Shown here: piece by piece, positions 30,658-39,088 of the stretch
Numbering within the stretch: position 1 is the stretch's first letter
Layout: each line of letters begins with the position of its first letter
Origin: Skermanella aerolata KACC 11604
GTDB lineage: Bacteria > Pseudomonadota > Alphaproteobacteria > Azospirillales > Azospirillaceae
NCBI RefSeq assembly: GCF_000936425.1
Contig: NZ_AVFK01000022.1
Span: 1 to 64,000 of the forward strand
Reading direction: 5' to 3'
DNA: 64,000 nt
Translations under genes and position numbers: made by a program
Notes under the pieces: model-generated
What the model saw: the letters and a program-made list of their open reading frames with translations, nothing else
The model's database searches: none
Told to the model about the DNA's origin: nothing

Positions 30658-30671
30658 CACATGTATATGTG
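30658..30671. promoter_or_regulatory. Operator candidate of the PIN/excisionase pair
   Basis: CACAT (30658-30662) and ATGTG (30667-30671) form a 5-bp inverted repeat around GTAT, just upstream of the antitoxin start at 30634. Position and symmetry suit autorepression by the helix-turn-helix antitoxin. Confidence 0.4.
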
Positions 30672-30796
30672 TCTTCCGGAGCGTAAACGCAATAACCGAA
30701 ACGCGTGTGGTGCGCCGACTAGGGAGGAGGGGGTTGAAGGTTCGTGTCCTGCTTGGTCAGAGAAGGGGATGCAGGCTTCATACTCTTTAATCACTC

Positions 30797-30843
30797 TGAC
30801 CCCTTTTTCCCCTGACCCCTTTTTCCTGCGGACCCCTTTTTCC
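30797..30843. repeat. Three tandem GACCCCTTTTTCC repeats (left copy)
   Basis: The unit TGACCCCTTTTTCC occurs at 30797-30810 and 30813-30826, and a near copy GGACCCCTTTTTCC at 30830-30843. The reverse complement of this motif occurs twice at 33964-33990, so copies in opposite orientation bracket the restriction-modification gene. The remaining gap between the antitoxin (30634) and the methylase end (31059), 424 bases, shows no credible gene. Confidence 0.7.
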
Positions 30844-31058
30844 TCGATCACGTTATGAGCCATCATGCGCGGCGATGCTGGGCATCGGTGCGCATCTAGG
30901 GGCCGTTTGTGCGAACGGAACGTAGGGGCACCCAGTCGATGGGATCAACTAACGTTAAGTCCGCAGATTTATAGGCGTGAAGGAGGCAATGCGATCCGAC
31001 CTCCCCCACCTACGGGAGTGCGACCGTTCGTCAAAAACATCGGCATCGCCGCCACACG

Positions 31059-33770
31059 TTATATCACTCGCGCATCCTGGGCGCGTTGCCCAAGATCATG
31101 AACCCTGCTGCGCAACAGGTCGAAGCGCTTGACGGCCTTTGCGATCTTCTGCTGCCGTTGCCGGTCGAATGCTCCGCTAGGTGTTATTGGAACGCGCACC
31201 GTCAAATCCTTTGCGCGGGCTAGAAACAGTTTGGCCTCGTAAAGAAAGCCTCCCTGTTCAACAGCGCGTCGCAACTCGATCGCGAGGAAGTCTAGATCGA
31301 TGGATTTCCGTCCGCGCGGCGTCTGGTGAACTGCAATAACGTCGTCCGTGATTACACAGCCTGCCTCACGCACGAACACCTTGCCGACAGATGCGCCATT
31401 GGCGTTGATCGACACGAAGCGTTCGTGCTCAACGGGAATATCATTCTCCAGGAGCCATTCCACAGAAATGGAACCCTTCGACATAGCTGCATCACGAAAA
31501 CAACTGTAGACCACTATCGATCCTGGATTTGCTCTAATCTCTTCCGTTTTGATGCGATCCCCAGACCGCACATGGAAGTATTGCTCGTCATCTAATCGAA
31601 TATCTTTGGTCGGACCATCTGCCGATAGAGCGGTAAGTTCCCTTTTGGCTCTGCTGAGTTCTTTTAGCAGTCCTTCCAAGTCATCGGTGACATCATTGAG
31701 CCAGTCGATCCGGTCGACTGCGGACTGTTTTTCACCTAGTGCAACCAGTTCCTGATCGGACCAGAACCTTGCGACATCCCACCGATCTGCCGCTGAGAAA
31801 TCTGCTGCATCGCGCACCTTGGTAATGAGCGTCTCAGCCCTGTCAACCGAATGTTCATTGTATTGGCCGCGGTGACCACGGCCATGAAGTGCTACGAAGA
31901 TTCCAGCGATCTGGTCGAGGTCGTTGTCTTCCGGAGTTGGTGCGCGATACCTGTCAAGCGTCTCACCGATAGTCCGAGCGATACCGCAGAGCACGGGAGG
32001 TCGCTCATCGGCGTCGGTATGGCGGCGCTCAAGTACGAGCAAATAGGTCTTCTGAGTAGTGTTGAAGAAGGTACCCTGTGGCAACTGAATGGACGCGAGT
32101 ATGTTGCACTTTTGCAGGACCTTTATCCGAGGTCCCGCTTCGGTCCGATTGAGCAGGCCGAGCGGAACAATAACGAATGCGCGGCCTCCTGGTTTCAGTG
32201 CTCCAGTGATATAGCGAAGAAAAAGACTCTCTACACCTAAGCCGCTGCCGCCATAGTATTTTCTAAGATCAACTCCATTCTTCATTACCCCTTTAAGGTG
32301 CGCTAATTCTTTGGCGTAGACTCCACTGCCGTCGGTCACATAAGGTGGATTTGTGAGAATGACATCCACTGAGTCTCGTGGTGGATTCAACAATGATCCG
32401 AGTGTCTCATTTTCGTTCATCAGCAAGATGGTCTCAGCCATCGCCGCGTTTAGCCCTGCGAGCGTGGTGGTTGGGTCACGAATGCATTCGGCCAAATGAA
32501 GCATCATGTTTGCTTTGGCTAGGATATGGAGATCAGCTTCGACATCAATGCCAATCATGCGCACACGGAAGCACGGATGCCCATTGCGGAAAGTAATGTT
32601 GCCTTTAAGGTCGTCCTCAAAAAGAAGCGGCTCCAAGATGAAGCCACCGACACCTGCGGCTGGATCCAAAACCACGCTATTGTCTGGCAAGGCCCCCAGT
32701 TCGGCCATGCGGATAACAGGACGGACGACGTTACGCGGCGTGAAGAACTGCCCAAGCCTCTGTTGCCTAGCAGACCGTTTCAGGAATGTTTCGTAAAGTC
32801 GCAGTTTGAATTGTGGATCGATACGCGTCAGAGGTCCGAAGTCGTTGAAAGCGTGCAATATTTCCACAAAAGTTCTACTAAAAGTTGCGATGCCATCCGA
32901 AGAGGATCGCAGAAAAGCAAAACCGTTGATAACAGAGGTTTTAGAGACAACAGTTTGCAAGCCGAATAGGTGCCCTACATCGTCAGCATTGCAGACAACG
33001 TTATCTGGAAACAGCGTTTTTATGCGCGGCCGAATTTCCCGTATGTAGTATTCAATAGGAAGAACGCCATAGCGTTGCTTGAAGGCTGAGGGGTCCTCCA
33101 GAAGTTCGTAGAACTGATGGGCTCTCGGCAGTGCCGCCGTGGACAAGTTGTCCGATAAGAACTTCAACATGAAAATTTCGACGAAGGTGAGAAGGCATTG
33201 CCTCGGCTCTGCCTTCGTTGTGTGCCAAATGAGTTGCCACACCTTTTCAGCCAACAGCCCTGGATCTCGGACTGTGTCTGTGTCACCCCGCAGGAGATTG
33301 TGCAAAACTGCTGGATTAAGATCACGCTTTTCAGGAAATGGTATAATCCGTTGCGCCGTGATGGATGCGTTGACGTCTATGTAATGATAGGTGGTGCCAT
33401 CGGTGTAGAACGCTACCGGCGTGGCGCAGGCGATCGCGTTGCAGAGCGCCTGCTCCGCCGCATACAACTGGTCCCTTTCGGTGAGGAAGGCGCCATGGTC
33501 TTTGTTTTCTCCGACTGCAACGGGCATGAGGTTATCCCCATCACGTTGGAGGAAGAGTTGGTCTGGCCTTAAATTCGCAGGATTTTTTGGAGGCTTGTAG
33601 CGCACCAGCGGGAATTTGATTTCAGTCGGCGGTGTAATCGTTACACCAAGGGTTGCGAGCGCCTTCAAAGTTGTGTTACCCAAGGAGAGACGCTCAAAAG
33701 CGCCAAACCGAGAGCCAACCAGTTTGCCCTGCTCCAGATACCTGTTCTGGACCAACTCTTCGTGCGCCAT
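31059..33770 (-). CDS. Single-chain type IIG-like restriction-modification enzyme
   Basis: A 903-residue protein. The N-terminus has a PD-(D/E)XK-like nuclease pattern, PD at 69-70 and E88-N-K90 (VAVGENKD). A helical linker follows. The N6-adenine methyltransferase core has GQFFTP (340-345), DPAAGVGGF (369-377, SAM-binding motif I) and the catalytic NPPY (474-477). The last 200 residues, from about 700, look like a target-recognition domain (SGDRIKTEEIRANPGSIVVY, then YEAKLFLARAKDLTVRVPI). Nuclease, methyltransferase and specificity in one chain of about 900 residues is the MmeI/type IIG plan. There is no separate HsdR or HsdS gene. The DNA is visibly less GC-rich than its surroundings. Restriction activity is inferred. 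Confidence 0.78.
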   Translation of the reverse strand: MAHEELVQNRYLEQGKLVGSRFGAFERLSLGNTTLKALATLGVTITPPTEIKFPLVRYKPPKNPANLRPDQLFLQRDGDNLMPVAVGENKDHGAFLTERDQLYAAEQALCNAIACATPVAFYTDGTTYHYIDVNASITAQRIIPFPEKRDLNPAVLHNLLRGDTDTVRDPGLLAEKVWQLIWHTTKAEPRQCLLTFVEIFMLKFLSDNLSTAALPRAHQFYELLEDPSAFKQRYGVLPIEYYIREIRPRIKTLFPDNVVCNADDVGHLFGLQTVVSKTSVINGFAFLRSSSDGIATFSRTFVEILHAFNDFGPLTRIDPQFKLRLYETFLKRSARQQRLGQFFTPRNVVRPVIRMAELGALPDNSVVLDPAAGVGGFILEPLLFEDDLKGNITFRNGHPCFRVRMIGIDVEADLHILAKANMMLHLAECIRDPTTTLAGLNAAMAETILLMNENETLGSLLNPPRDSVDVILTNPPYVTDGSGVYAKELAHLKGVMKNGVDLRKYYGGSGLGVESLFLRYITGALKPGGRAFVIVPLGLLNRTEAGPRIKVLQKCNILASIQLPQGTFFNTTQKTYLLVLERRHTDADERPPVLCGIARTIGETLDRYRAPTPEDNDLDQIAGIFVALHGRGHRGQYNEHSVDRAETLITKVRDAADFSAADRWDVARFWSDQELVALGEKQSAVDRIDWLNDVTDDLEGLLKELSRAKRELTALSADGPTKDIRLDDEQYFHVRSGDRIKTEEIRANPGSIVVYSCFRDAAMSKGSISVEWLLENDIPVEHERFVSINANGASVGKVFVREAGCVITDDVIAVHQTPRGRKSIDLDFLAIELRRAVEQGGFLYEAKLFLARAKDLTVRVPITPSGAFDRQRQQKIAKAVKRFDLLRSRVHDLGQRAQDARVI

Positions 33771-33963
33771 AAAATATCCCTATTGCCGCGATAAATTGTT
33801 CATTCTTACAGCTTTTGCGCGAAACCAATATCACCTATGAAAAAAAGAGGCTTATCTAGCGCAACAACATGTCATAATATGACTTAGTCAAAATATATTA
33901 CTTTTGTCTTAATGCGATTTCGCGGACTCTACAACTTTTGAGGGATATAGTCGGTCTGCGACA
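33771..33963. other. AT-rich upstream region of the restriction-modification gene
   Basis: This stretch contains runs such as AAAATATATTACTTTTG and is strikingly AT-rich compared with the rest of the window. It must include the methylase promoter (leftward). No gene is seen. The composition marks recently acquired DNA. Confidence 0.5.
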
Positions 33964-33990
33964 GAGAAAAGGGGTCGAGAAAAGGGGTCA
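33964..33990. repeat. Two tandem GAGAAAAGGGGTC repeats (right copy, inverted)
   Basis: GAGAAAAGGGGTC is repeated head-to-tail at 33964-33976 and 33977-33989, followed by AGAGTGAATTA. The reverse complement matches the repeats at 30797-30843, including the TCACTCTGACCCC context. It lies about 70 bases upstream of a REP-associated transposase gene. Confidence 0.65.
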
Positions 33991-34057
33991 GAGTGAATTA
34001 TTGACCAGTTCGCCCGGTCCATGGTATCGCTCTCTCCAGAAAACGGAGATTCCTACC

Positions 34058-34774
34058 ATGCCGCGCCCCAGTCGCCTCATTCTACCGGACCATACACACC
34101 ACATAGTCCAGCGTGGCAACAACCGGCAGGCGGTGTTCTTCAGCGAGGACGACCGGCAGGTTTTCCTGAAGTGGCTGGGTGAGGCGTTGGATGCAGAAGG
34201 ATGCGCCCTCCACGCCTACGTGCTCATGACGAACCATTTCCATCTTGCGATCACCGCCGGCGGGGCCGACTCGATCCCGCGCCTCATGCAGTCGCTTGGG
34301 CGGCGCTATGTCTCGTATGTCAACCGGGAGTACCGACGCACGGGAACACTGTGGGAAGGGCGGTACAAATCGACCATCCTCGACAGCGAGAGCTATGTTC
34401 TCGTCTGCCATCGCTACGTCGAATCCAACCCGGTCCGCGCTGATTTGGTCTCCCGGCCCGAAGACTATCCCTGGTCGAGCTACCGGAACAACGCCTTGGG
34501 GACCAAAGACCCACTGCTTCGTGAGCACGCGACCTACACGGCACTCGGCGCCACCGTTGCCGCCCGCCGAGCCGCATATCGCGACCTGTTCGGCCCCGGC
34601 CTGACCGGCGAACAGGTGGAGACGATCCGCGACGCGACGCAAAGAGGCTGGGTGCCCGGCACCGACCGCTTTCGCCAACAGGTCGAACGCGCCCTTGGCC
34701 GCCGGGTCGATCCTCCCATGCGGGGTCGCCCGCCAAAGGCTTCCACCGACAAAACGTGGGCTGAGAGGGCATAG
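34058..34774 (+). CDS. REP-associated tyrosine transposase (Y1/IS200-like, HUH)
   Basis: A 238-residue HUH-family nuclease. The metal-binding HFH motif is at residues 60-62 (LMTNHFHLAI), and candidate catalytic tyrosines are in RRYVSYVNREYRR (residues 83-94), followed by LWEGRYKSTILD and ESNPVRADLV, which are typical of TnpA-REP (RayT). These enzymes are usually single-copy domesticated relatives of IS200 transposases that act on REP palindromes. ATG 34058 follows ACGGAGA. The tandem repeats at 33964-33990 just upstream could be its substrate. Confidence 0.88.
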   Translation: MPRPSRLILPDHTHHIVQRGNNRQAVFFSEDDRQVFLKWLGEALDAEGCALHAYVLMTNHFHLAITAGGADSIPRLMQSLGRRYVSYVNREYRRTGTLWEGRYKSTILDSESYVLVCHRYVESNPVRADLVSRPEDYPWSSYRNNALGTKDPLLREHATYTALGATVAARRAAYRDLFGPGLTGEQVETIRDATQRGWVPGTDRFRQQVERALGRRVDPPMRGRPPKASTDKTWAERA

Positions 34775-34883
34775 CTGTGGGCTTCCGACGGAGTGTCATT
34801 CCCGCTCATCATTCGCAATCCTTGCCTCCTGCTATGTGTTGGAGTGAATGACAACACCCTGAAGTGTTGTTACAAACTCCAAC

Positions 34884-35168
34884 GTGAATGCCGAATTGCC
34901 GTTCCGCGAGCGACACCAGATCAGGGCTGACGCCTTCGTGGAACTGCTTATCTGGCGGGTACCGGGACCTGTGCGCGGTTCGACGCACGACTATAAATAT
35001 GCGTTGGCCTATGTCGTCGCCGGGCATTGCGTAATCCGTTATGACAACGAGGCCGGCAAGGGCGATCACAAGCATATCGGTGATATGGAAATGCCGTATG
35101 CGTTTACCACTCCGGCAAAGCTGCTGGCGGATTTCTGGTTCGATGTGGATCAATGGAGGCTTGCATGA
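34884..35168 (+). CDS. tumE: TumE-family (DUF6516) toxin
   Basis: A 94-residue protein of the DUF6516/TumE toxin family: MNAELPFRERHQIRADAFVELLIWRVP, HDYKYALAYVVAGHCVIRYDNEAGKGDHKHIG and YAFTTPAKLLADFWFDV are its landmarks. The family start is normally M-x-AEL, which fits the GTG at 34884. The antitoxin gene follows with an ATGA overlap. This toxin-first order is usual for the family. Confidence 0.82.
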   Translation: MNAELPFRERHQIRADAFVELLIWRVPGPVRGSTHDYKYALAYVVAGHCVIRYDNEAGKGDHKHIGDMEMPYAFTTPAKLLADFWFDVDQWRLA

Positions 35169-35509
35169 ACACGGTGACACTCTCGATCGCGTCCCGCGAA
35201 GACGTGACGCAGCGGGCCTTGGCAGCGTTCGGCGGGGAACGGCAAGGCGCTCATATCTCGTTCGTGTCAGTCGAACTCCTGTGGCAGACTTTGACCCGGA
35301 AGCGCTGGGAGTTGCTGAAGTCGATGACCAGCGAGGGCGCCATGACGATCCGCGAGGCAGCCCGGCGCGTCGGCCGCGATGTCAAGGCGGTGCATGGAGA
35401 TGTCCAGACGCTCCTCAACGCCGGTATTCTCGACCGTACCGCCGATGGCCGCGTCGTCTTCCCCTACGACGCCGTTCATGTCGATTTCACTCTGACCAAG
35501 GCGGCATGA
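35165..35509 (+). CDS. tumA: TumA-like helix-turn-helix antitoxin
   Basis: A 114-residue protein. The C-terminal half has a winged helix-turn-helix (RKRWELLKSMTSEGAMTIREAARRVGRDVKAVHGDVQTLLNAGIL). It overlaps the toxin by four bases and is preceded by GGAGG at 35154-35158, inside the toxin end. It neutralises TumE and probably represses the pair. A longer start at 35153 adds four residues but lacks a ribosome site. Confidence 0.8.
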   Translation: MNTVTLSIASREDVTQRALAAFGGERQGAHISFVSVELLWQTLTRKRWELLKSMTSEGAMTIREAARRVGRDVKAVHGDVQTLLNAGILDRTADGRVVFPYDAVHVDFTLTKAA

Positions 35510-35555
35510 CGGAAAAAATCGACGTCCGCCACGCCAGCAAATTCAACTGGCAGCG

Positions 35556-35834
35556 TCACTCGCCGCCTTGCGTTTCGGGCTTGTCGCTCATGCCGTTGTA
35601 CTTGGCTTCCAACCGGATGAGAACCTCATCAACTGGCGTGGTGCGCCCATCTTGACGGCTTTCTTCGATTGACCGGCGGATCTCAGCGATTTTGATCTGG
35701 CGGAGGTTTTCCCTGTCCTCCAGCATGCGCAGGCCGTCACGCACGACTTCCGACGCATTGTTGTATCGACCGCTTCTCAGTTGCTCGTCGATGAAGTTCT
35801 CAAAATGGCTGCCAAGGGCGAAGCTGCGCGGCAT
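35556..35834 (-). CDS. Orphan ParD-family antitoxin
   Basis: A 92-residue protein: a ribbon-helix-helix N-terminus (SFALGSHFENFIDEQLRSGRYNNASEVVRDGLRMLEDRE) with a charged helical C-terminus typical of ParD. In a normal parDE pair the ParE toxin gene follows at once on the same strand, but the DNA downstream (below 35556) holds only the end of the tumA gene on the other strand. It therefore looks like an orphan or the remnant of a broken pair. Its upstream TAACTG-TTATCATCAGTTAT region (35853-35877) is palindromic and may be its operator. Confidence 0.75.
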   Translation of the reverse strand: MPRSFALGSHFENFIDEQLRSGRYNNASEVVRDGLRMLEDRENLRQIKIAEIRRSIEESRQDGRTTPVDEVLIRLEAKYNGMSDKPETQGGE

Positions 35835-35960
35835 GAACTTTCTCCCACTGAGTTAGATAACTGTTATCATCAGTTATCTTTTCACGCAACGCTACCAGAC
35901 GCTTCGTCTTCCCCCCTTACAACGCCGTTCGTGCCGATTTCATCCGGGTTCTCTCCTCGG

Positions 35961-36485
35961 TCAGACGCCGCAGCTTCCGCCGGAACAGCCTCCCCCAGAG
36001 CCTCCGCTGCGGAAGGCGCGCAGGATGGCGAACATCACGACGAACGGCGCCATGACGCCGAACACGAAGGCGGTCATCACCGGATCGATGATCAGCATCA
36101 GCGCCAGGAACGCCAGCGCCGCCAAGCCGATCTGTCTGGCTGGAATCCTCGCGACGGCGGACAGCGCGCGGTGGACGGCGCCCGGCTTCGGCGCTGGCTT
36201 CACCAGGGCCGGCGCCGCCGCGTGACGCTGGCGTAAGGCGGCGGCGGTCAGCCGCTCGACCACGCCGGATTCGGCTTCCAGCGCCGGCTGCTTTTCCCGA
36301 AGCACCGACAGCACCAGCGCGCCGACTTCGTCGTCCGACATCTCCGGGCGCAGGCGAAGGTGTATCCAGCGCCACGCCTTGGCAGCCTCCGCCGCATGGA
36401 CCTTCCGTGCTCCGGCATCCGCTTCGACATCCTCTACGGTCAAGTAGGGCAGGGGAGGGACGGTCGTCGTATCGGCGGGCTTCAT
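35961..36485 (-). CDS. Small two-helix membrane protein with Gly/Cys tail
   Basis: A 174-residue protein of unknown function. The N-terminal 100 residues are soluble (EAAKAWRWIHLRLRPEMSDDEVGALVLSVLREKQPALE), then two hydrophobic segments (QIGLAALAFLALMLIID and TAFVFGVMAPFVVMFAILRAF), and the tail is GGSGGGCSGGSCGV. The start 36485 is preceded by GAGGA; a start at 36500 would add five residues, and a longer one at 36620 is less likely. The tail resembles metal- or lipid-modified C-termini but no family is recognised. It is divergent from the dehydrogenase gene at 36680. Confidence 0.5.
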   Translation of the reverse strand: MKPADTTTVPPLPYLTVEDVEADAGARKVHAAEAAKAWRWIHLRLRPEMSDDEVGALVLSVLREKQPALEAESGVVERLTAAALRQRHAAAPALVKPAPKPGAVHRALSAVARIPARQIGLAALAFLALMLIIDPVMTAFVFGVMAPFVVMFAILRAFRSGGSGGGCSGGSCGV

Positions 36486-36679
36486 GGCAGGCATCCTCAT
36501 CCATGGCACCGCATCGGGAACGCCGGCGGGCTGAAGCCGAGTATGCGCGCGGAACAGACGCCGGACACCGCGACCAATCGTCCGCCCGATACGGTTGCAT
36601 TCAGAAAAAGCAGGAACCACCCGCTAACCCACATGTTGTAGAGCTAATGCAATATCCACTTACTCCCGGAGAATGATCG

Positions 36680-37858
36680 ATGCGCGCAGTTTGCTGGCAC
36701 GGAAAAGGTGACGTACGCGTCGATACTGTTCCCGATCCCAAAATTCAGCACCCGAGAGATGCAGTCATCAAGATTACCGCCTGCGCCATCTGCGGGTCGG
36801 ATCTTCATTTGCTCGACGGCTATCAGCCGACGATGGAAAGTGGCGATATTCTCGGGCACGAAAACATGGGCGAAGTGGTGGAGGTCGGTTCCGAAGTCAC
36901 CAACCTTCGGGTTGGCGACCGTGTCGTGGTGCCGTTCACGATCAGTTGCGGCCAGTGCTGGTTCTGCCAAAAGGGCCTGTTCTCGCTGTGCGACCGGACC
37001 AACCCCAATGCCGAGATGGCGATCAAGGCGATGGGGCACTCTCCCGCCGGGCTGTTCGGCTTCAGCCACATGCTGGGCGGCTACAGCGGCGGTCAGGCGG
37101 AATATCTGCGGGTGCCGATGGCCGATGTCGGGCCGATCAAGGTCCCGGACAGCATCACCGACGAGCAGGCGCTGTTCCTGTCCGACATCTTCCCGACCGG
37201 CTACATGGCGGCCGAGAACGCCCAGATCCAGGACGGCGACACCGTCGCGGTCTGGGGCTGCGGTCCCGTCGGCCAGTTCGCCATCCGCTCGGCGCTGATG
37301 ATGGGCGCGGGCCGGGTGATCGCGATCGACGAAGTGCCGGAACGGCTCGCCATGGCCGAGGCCGGCGGCGCCGAGACGATCGACTTCTCCAAGACCGATG
37401 TCTATGACGAGCTGATGGCCCGCACCAACAAGCGCGGTCCCGATAGTTGCATCGACGCGGTCGGCTGCGAGGCCGCCGGCCACGGCGCCGCCGATGCGGT
37501 GTTCGACAAGGTCAAGGCGGCGGCTTTCCTGGCGACCGACCGGGTCCACGTGCTGCGTCAGGCGATCATGAGCTGCCGCAAGGGCGGCACGATCTCGATC
37601 CCCGGCGTCTATGTCGGCATGGGCGACAAGCTGCCGATCGGCGCCGCGATGAACAAGGGCCTGACTTTCAAGATGGGTCAGACCCACGTCCAGGCCTATA
37701 CCAAGCCGCTGCTGGAAAAGATCGAGGCCGGCAAGATCGACCCCAGCTTCGTGGTCACCCACCCCGCCAGCCTGGAAGACGCGCCGGAGATGTATAAGAA
37801 GTTCCGCGACAAGAAGGACGGCGTCATCAAGGTGGTGCTGCGCCCCGGCCAGTTGTAA
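36680..37858 (+). CDS. Zinc-dependent alcohol/formaldehyde dehydrogenase
   Basis: A 392-residue medium-chain dehydrogenase. The catalytic zinc motif [11 protein letters not shown] and [12 protein letters not shown], the structural zinc cysteines in [20 protein letters not shown], and the NAD-binding [11 protein letters not shown] are present. Length and sequence agree with the glutathione-independent formaldehyde dehydrogenase-like group, though with alcohols as other possible substrates. GGAGAA precedes ATG 36680. It lies at the border between the accessory island and ordinary chromosome. Confidence 0.88.
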   Translation: MRAVCWHGKGDVRVDTVPDPKIQHPRDAVIKITACAICGSDLHLLDGYQPTMESGDILGHENMGEVVEVGSEVTNLRVGDRVVVPFTISCGQCWFCQKGLFSLCDRTNPNAEMAIKAMGHSPAGLFGFSHMLGGYSGGQAEYLRVPMADVGPIKVPDSITDEQALFLSDIFPTGYMAAENAQIQDGDTVAVWGCGPVGQFAIRSALMMGAGRVIAIDEVPERLAMAEAGGAETIDFSKTDVYDELMARTNKRGPDSCIDAVGCEAAGHGAADAVFDKVKAAAFLATDRVHVLRQAIMSCRKGGTISIPGVYVGMGDKLPIGAAMNKGLTFKMGQTHVQAYTKPLLEKIEAGKIDPSFVVTHPASLEDAPEMYKKFRDKKDGVIKVVLRPGQL

Positions 37859-37882
37859 GCCGGGGCTGCACGGGTCGGCGGG

Positions 37883-38896
37883 TCAGAAGCCGGAAAGCAC
37901 CAGCTTTCCCATGCTCTTGCCGCTTTCCAGGATGCCGTGAGCCTTGCGCAGGTTCGCGGCATCGATCCGGCCCAGTTCCTCCTTCAGCGTCGTCCGCAGG
38001 ACGCCGGCGTCCACAAGGTCGGCGACCTCATTGAGCAGACGGTGCTGCTGCTGGATGTCCGGCGTGCCGAACAACGACCGGGTGAACATGAGCTCCCAGT
38101 GGACCGACACGCTCTTGCGCTTGAAGGGCACGATGTCCAGTACCTTCGGATCGTCGATCACCGCCACGGCGCCTTGCGGCTCGACGGCTTTGACGATGGC
38201 GGGGAGGTGCTGGTCGGTGGCATTCAGCGCCGCGACGTAGCGGACGGCGGGAATGCCGATTTTGCTCAGTTCCTCGTCCAGCGGGTTGTAGTGGTTGACG
38301 ACGTGGTGCGCGCCCATCTCATGGCACCACGCGACCGTCTCGGGACGCGAGGCCGTGGCGATAACCGTCAGGCCGGTCAGCCGGCGGACTATCTGCGTCA
38401 GGATCGACCCGACGCCTCCGGCGCCGTTGACGATCAGGATGGCGCCTTCCTGCGTCTTGCTCCCATAGGGCACGCCCAGCCGGTCGAACAGCAGTTCCCA
38501 GGCGGTGATAGACGTCAGCGGCAGGGCGGCGGCCTGGGTGAACGACAGCGACGCCGGCTTGCGGCCGACGATCCGCTCGTCCACGGCATGGAACTCGCTG
38601 TTGGTGCCGGGACGGTCGAGCGCGCCAGCGTAGAACACCTCGTCGCCCTTTTTGAACAGCGTCACTTCCGATCCGACCGCCTCGACCGTTCCGGCGGCGT
38701 CGAAGCCCAGGACGCGGGCGGTGCCTTCCGGCGGCGTGGCGCTGTTCCGGACCTTGGTATCGACCGGGTTGACCGACACGGCCTCGACCTTGACTAGGAT
38801 GTCGCGGGGGCGAAGCTCCGGCACCGGCAGTTCGATGTCGGTCAGCGCCTGTTCGTCGGCGATGGGGAGCGGCTTGTAGAAACCGATGGCTTTCAT
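37883..38896 (-). CDS. Zinc-binding-type quinone/alkene reductase (medium-chain dehydrogenase)
   Basis: A 337-residue MDR-family enzyme without the zinc cysteines of the neighbouring dehydrogenase. NADPH motif VNGAGGVGSILTQIVRR, the domain start MKAIGFYKPLPIADEQAL and the GFDAAGTVEAVGSEVTLFKKGDEVFYAG stretch are those of zinc-type quinone oxidoreductase-like proteins (YhfP/QOR group). It reduces quinones or enals with NADPH. The start 38896 has GAGGCG upstream, while a frame extending to 38983 adds 29 unconserved residues. It converges with the dehydrogenase at 36680-37858 over a 24-base gap. Confidence 0.85.
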   Translation of the reverse strand: MKAIGFYKPLPIADEQALTDIELPVPELRPRDILVKVEAVSVNPVDTKVRNSATPPEGTARVLGFDAAGTVEAVGSEVTLFKKGDEVFYAGALDRPGTNSEFHAVDERIVGRKPASLSFTQAAALPLTSITAWELLFDRLGVPYGSKTQEGAILIVNGAGGVGSILTQIVRRLTGLTVIATASRPETVAWCHEMGAHHVVNHYNPLDEELSKIGIPAVRYVAALNATDQHLPAIVKAVEPQGAVAVIDDPKVLDIVPFKRKSVSVHWELMFTRSLFGTPDIQQQHRLLNEVADLVDAGVLRTTLKEELGRIDAANLRKAHGILESGKSMGKLVLSGF

Positions 38897-39088
38897 CCGG
38901 GGCGCCTCTGCTCTTGGGTTGTCCGTCGGGGTTAGATCTTCTCGACGGACTCTGGACGCGCCGGTCCGATTGGTGAAGCGCATAGTTCTTATCGTATCGA
39001 TCAGTTTTTCGACTGGATGCTCGGAACCTCGATATCTTTACCATTGCCCGTCATCGTGCGCGGAAAACCTGTCCAGACTGTTCCGCAC

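Noticed and set aside
30797-33990. CRISPR array suggested by the GACCCC/GGGGTC repeats
   Set aside because: Units are 13-17 bases, nearly contiguous, without unique spacers, and in opposite orientation at the two ends; no cas genes are nearby.
29581-36679. tRNA gene or attachment site as island border
   Set aside because: No tRNA-like sequence or direct-repeat att site could be recognised at either edge.
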